In this document: positions 63,988-64,000 of the stretch, in pieces
Numbering within the stretch: the first letter of the stretch is position 1
Layout of the letters: the number at the start of each line of letters is the position of its first letter
NCBI RefSeq assembly: GCF_002355375.1
Contig: NZ_AP017312.1
Coordinates: 816,001 to 880,000 of the forward strand
Reading direction: 5' to 3'
Origin: Aneurinibacillus soli
GTDB taxonomy: Bacteria; Bacillota; Bacilli; Aneurinibacillales; Aneurinibacillaceae
Length of the DNA: 64,000 nt
The notes under the pieces: model-generated
Told to the model about the DNA's origin: nothing
Database searches by the model: none
What the model saw: the letters and a program-made list of their open reading frames with translations, nothing else
Position numbers and translations under genes: made by a program

Positions 63988-64000
63988 TTTATTGGAGAGT
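63988..64000 (+). rRNA. rrs: 16S rRNA (first bases only)
   Basis: TTTATTGGAGAGT at the right edge matches the 5' end of Bacillales 16S rRNA, which continues beyond the window. Confidence 0.8.

Overview
The window is chromosomal DNA of a spore-forming, Gram-positive bacterium of the order Bacillales. The evidence is two gerA-type germination receptor operons, CotF-type coat genes, a T-box leader, a cobalamin riboswitch, an S-layer-homology surface protein, AGGAGG-type ribosome binding sites and sigma-A style promoters. Gene content and the moderate base composition suggest the Paenibacillaceae (Aneurinibacillus or Brevibacillus-like), but this is inferred from gene families and not from a database match. 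It ends at the first bases of a 16S rRNA gene.

Layout. 1-9.8 kb: end of an ABC transporter binding protein, an NfeD/flotillin pair, a DHH phosphoesterase, a 3D-domain cell-wall protein, mnmA, aconitase and ccdC. 9.8-15.4 kb: lactate utilisation (lutR, lutP, lutABC) with three copies of a palindromic operator-like site. 15.5-19.9 kb: first germination receptor operon (A-C-D-B), followed by a tiny unlisted gene with a sigma-G-like promoter. 20-22.9 kb: rocA-rocD for arginine/ornithine breakdown. 22.9-34.9 kb: late cobalamin synthesis and salvage: riboswitch and cobT, an MFS transporter, then an eleven-gene, tightly overlapping block cobQ-sirC-bluB-cobO-cobD-cobU-cobS-cobC-pduX-cbiZ-cbiB. This block attaches the lower ligand, builds the aminopropanol arm, adenosylates and salvages cobinamide; no corrin-ring methylation genes are present here.

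35-47.2 kb: DUF4230 protein, small winged-helix protein, cardiolipin synthase, yvyE, a YciI-like protein, ispH, a 1157-residue S-layer-anchored protein with a seven-repeat propeller and Ig-like domains, two small unknown genes, and a minus-strand set of three secreted proteins (SpoIID-like, carboxypeptidase-regulatory-like, cupredoxin-like). Next to it lies a 765-base gene-free region holding two related ~200-bp elements in opposite orientation, each with long inverted arms that co-vary between copies, on either side of a 47-bp palindrome. 46.8-52.4 kb, minus strand: yfhH, two CotF-like coat genes, a P-loop/Asp23 fusion, and proB-proA-proC under a proline-type T-box.

52.4-64 kb: second germination receptor operon (A-C-D-B), an orphan GlnQ-type ATPase, a DUF2797 zinc-ribbon protein, a btuFCD-like corrinoid/siderophore importer, an ArsC/Spx-family protein, a class I aminotransferase, a 2-Cys peroxiredoxin behind a PerR-box-like site, and tandem rRNA promoters with the 16S leader.

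The most unusual items are the paired structured repeats (46.1-46.7 kb), the small gene at 19.76 kb, the cupredoxin without its usual copper ligands, the P-loop/Asp23 fusion, and a large cobalamin operon that seems cut off from the only riboswitch in the window.
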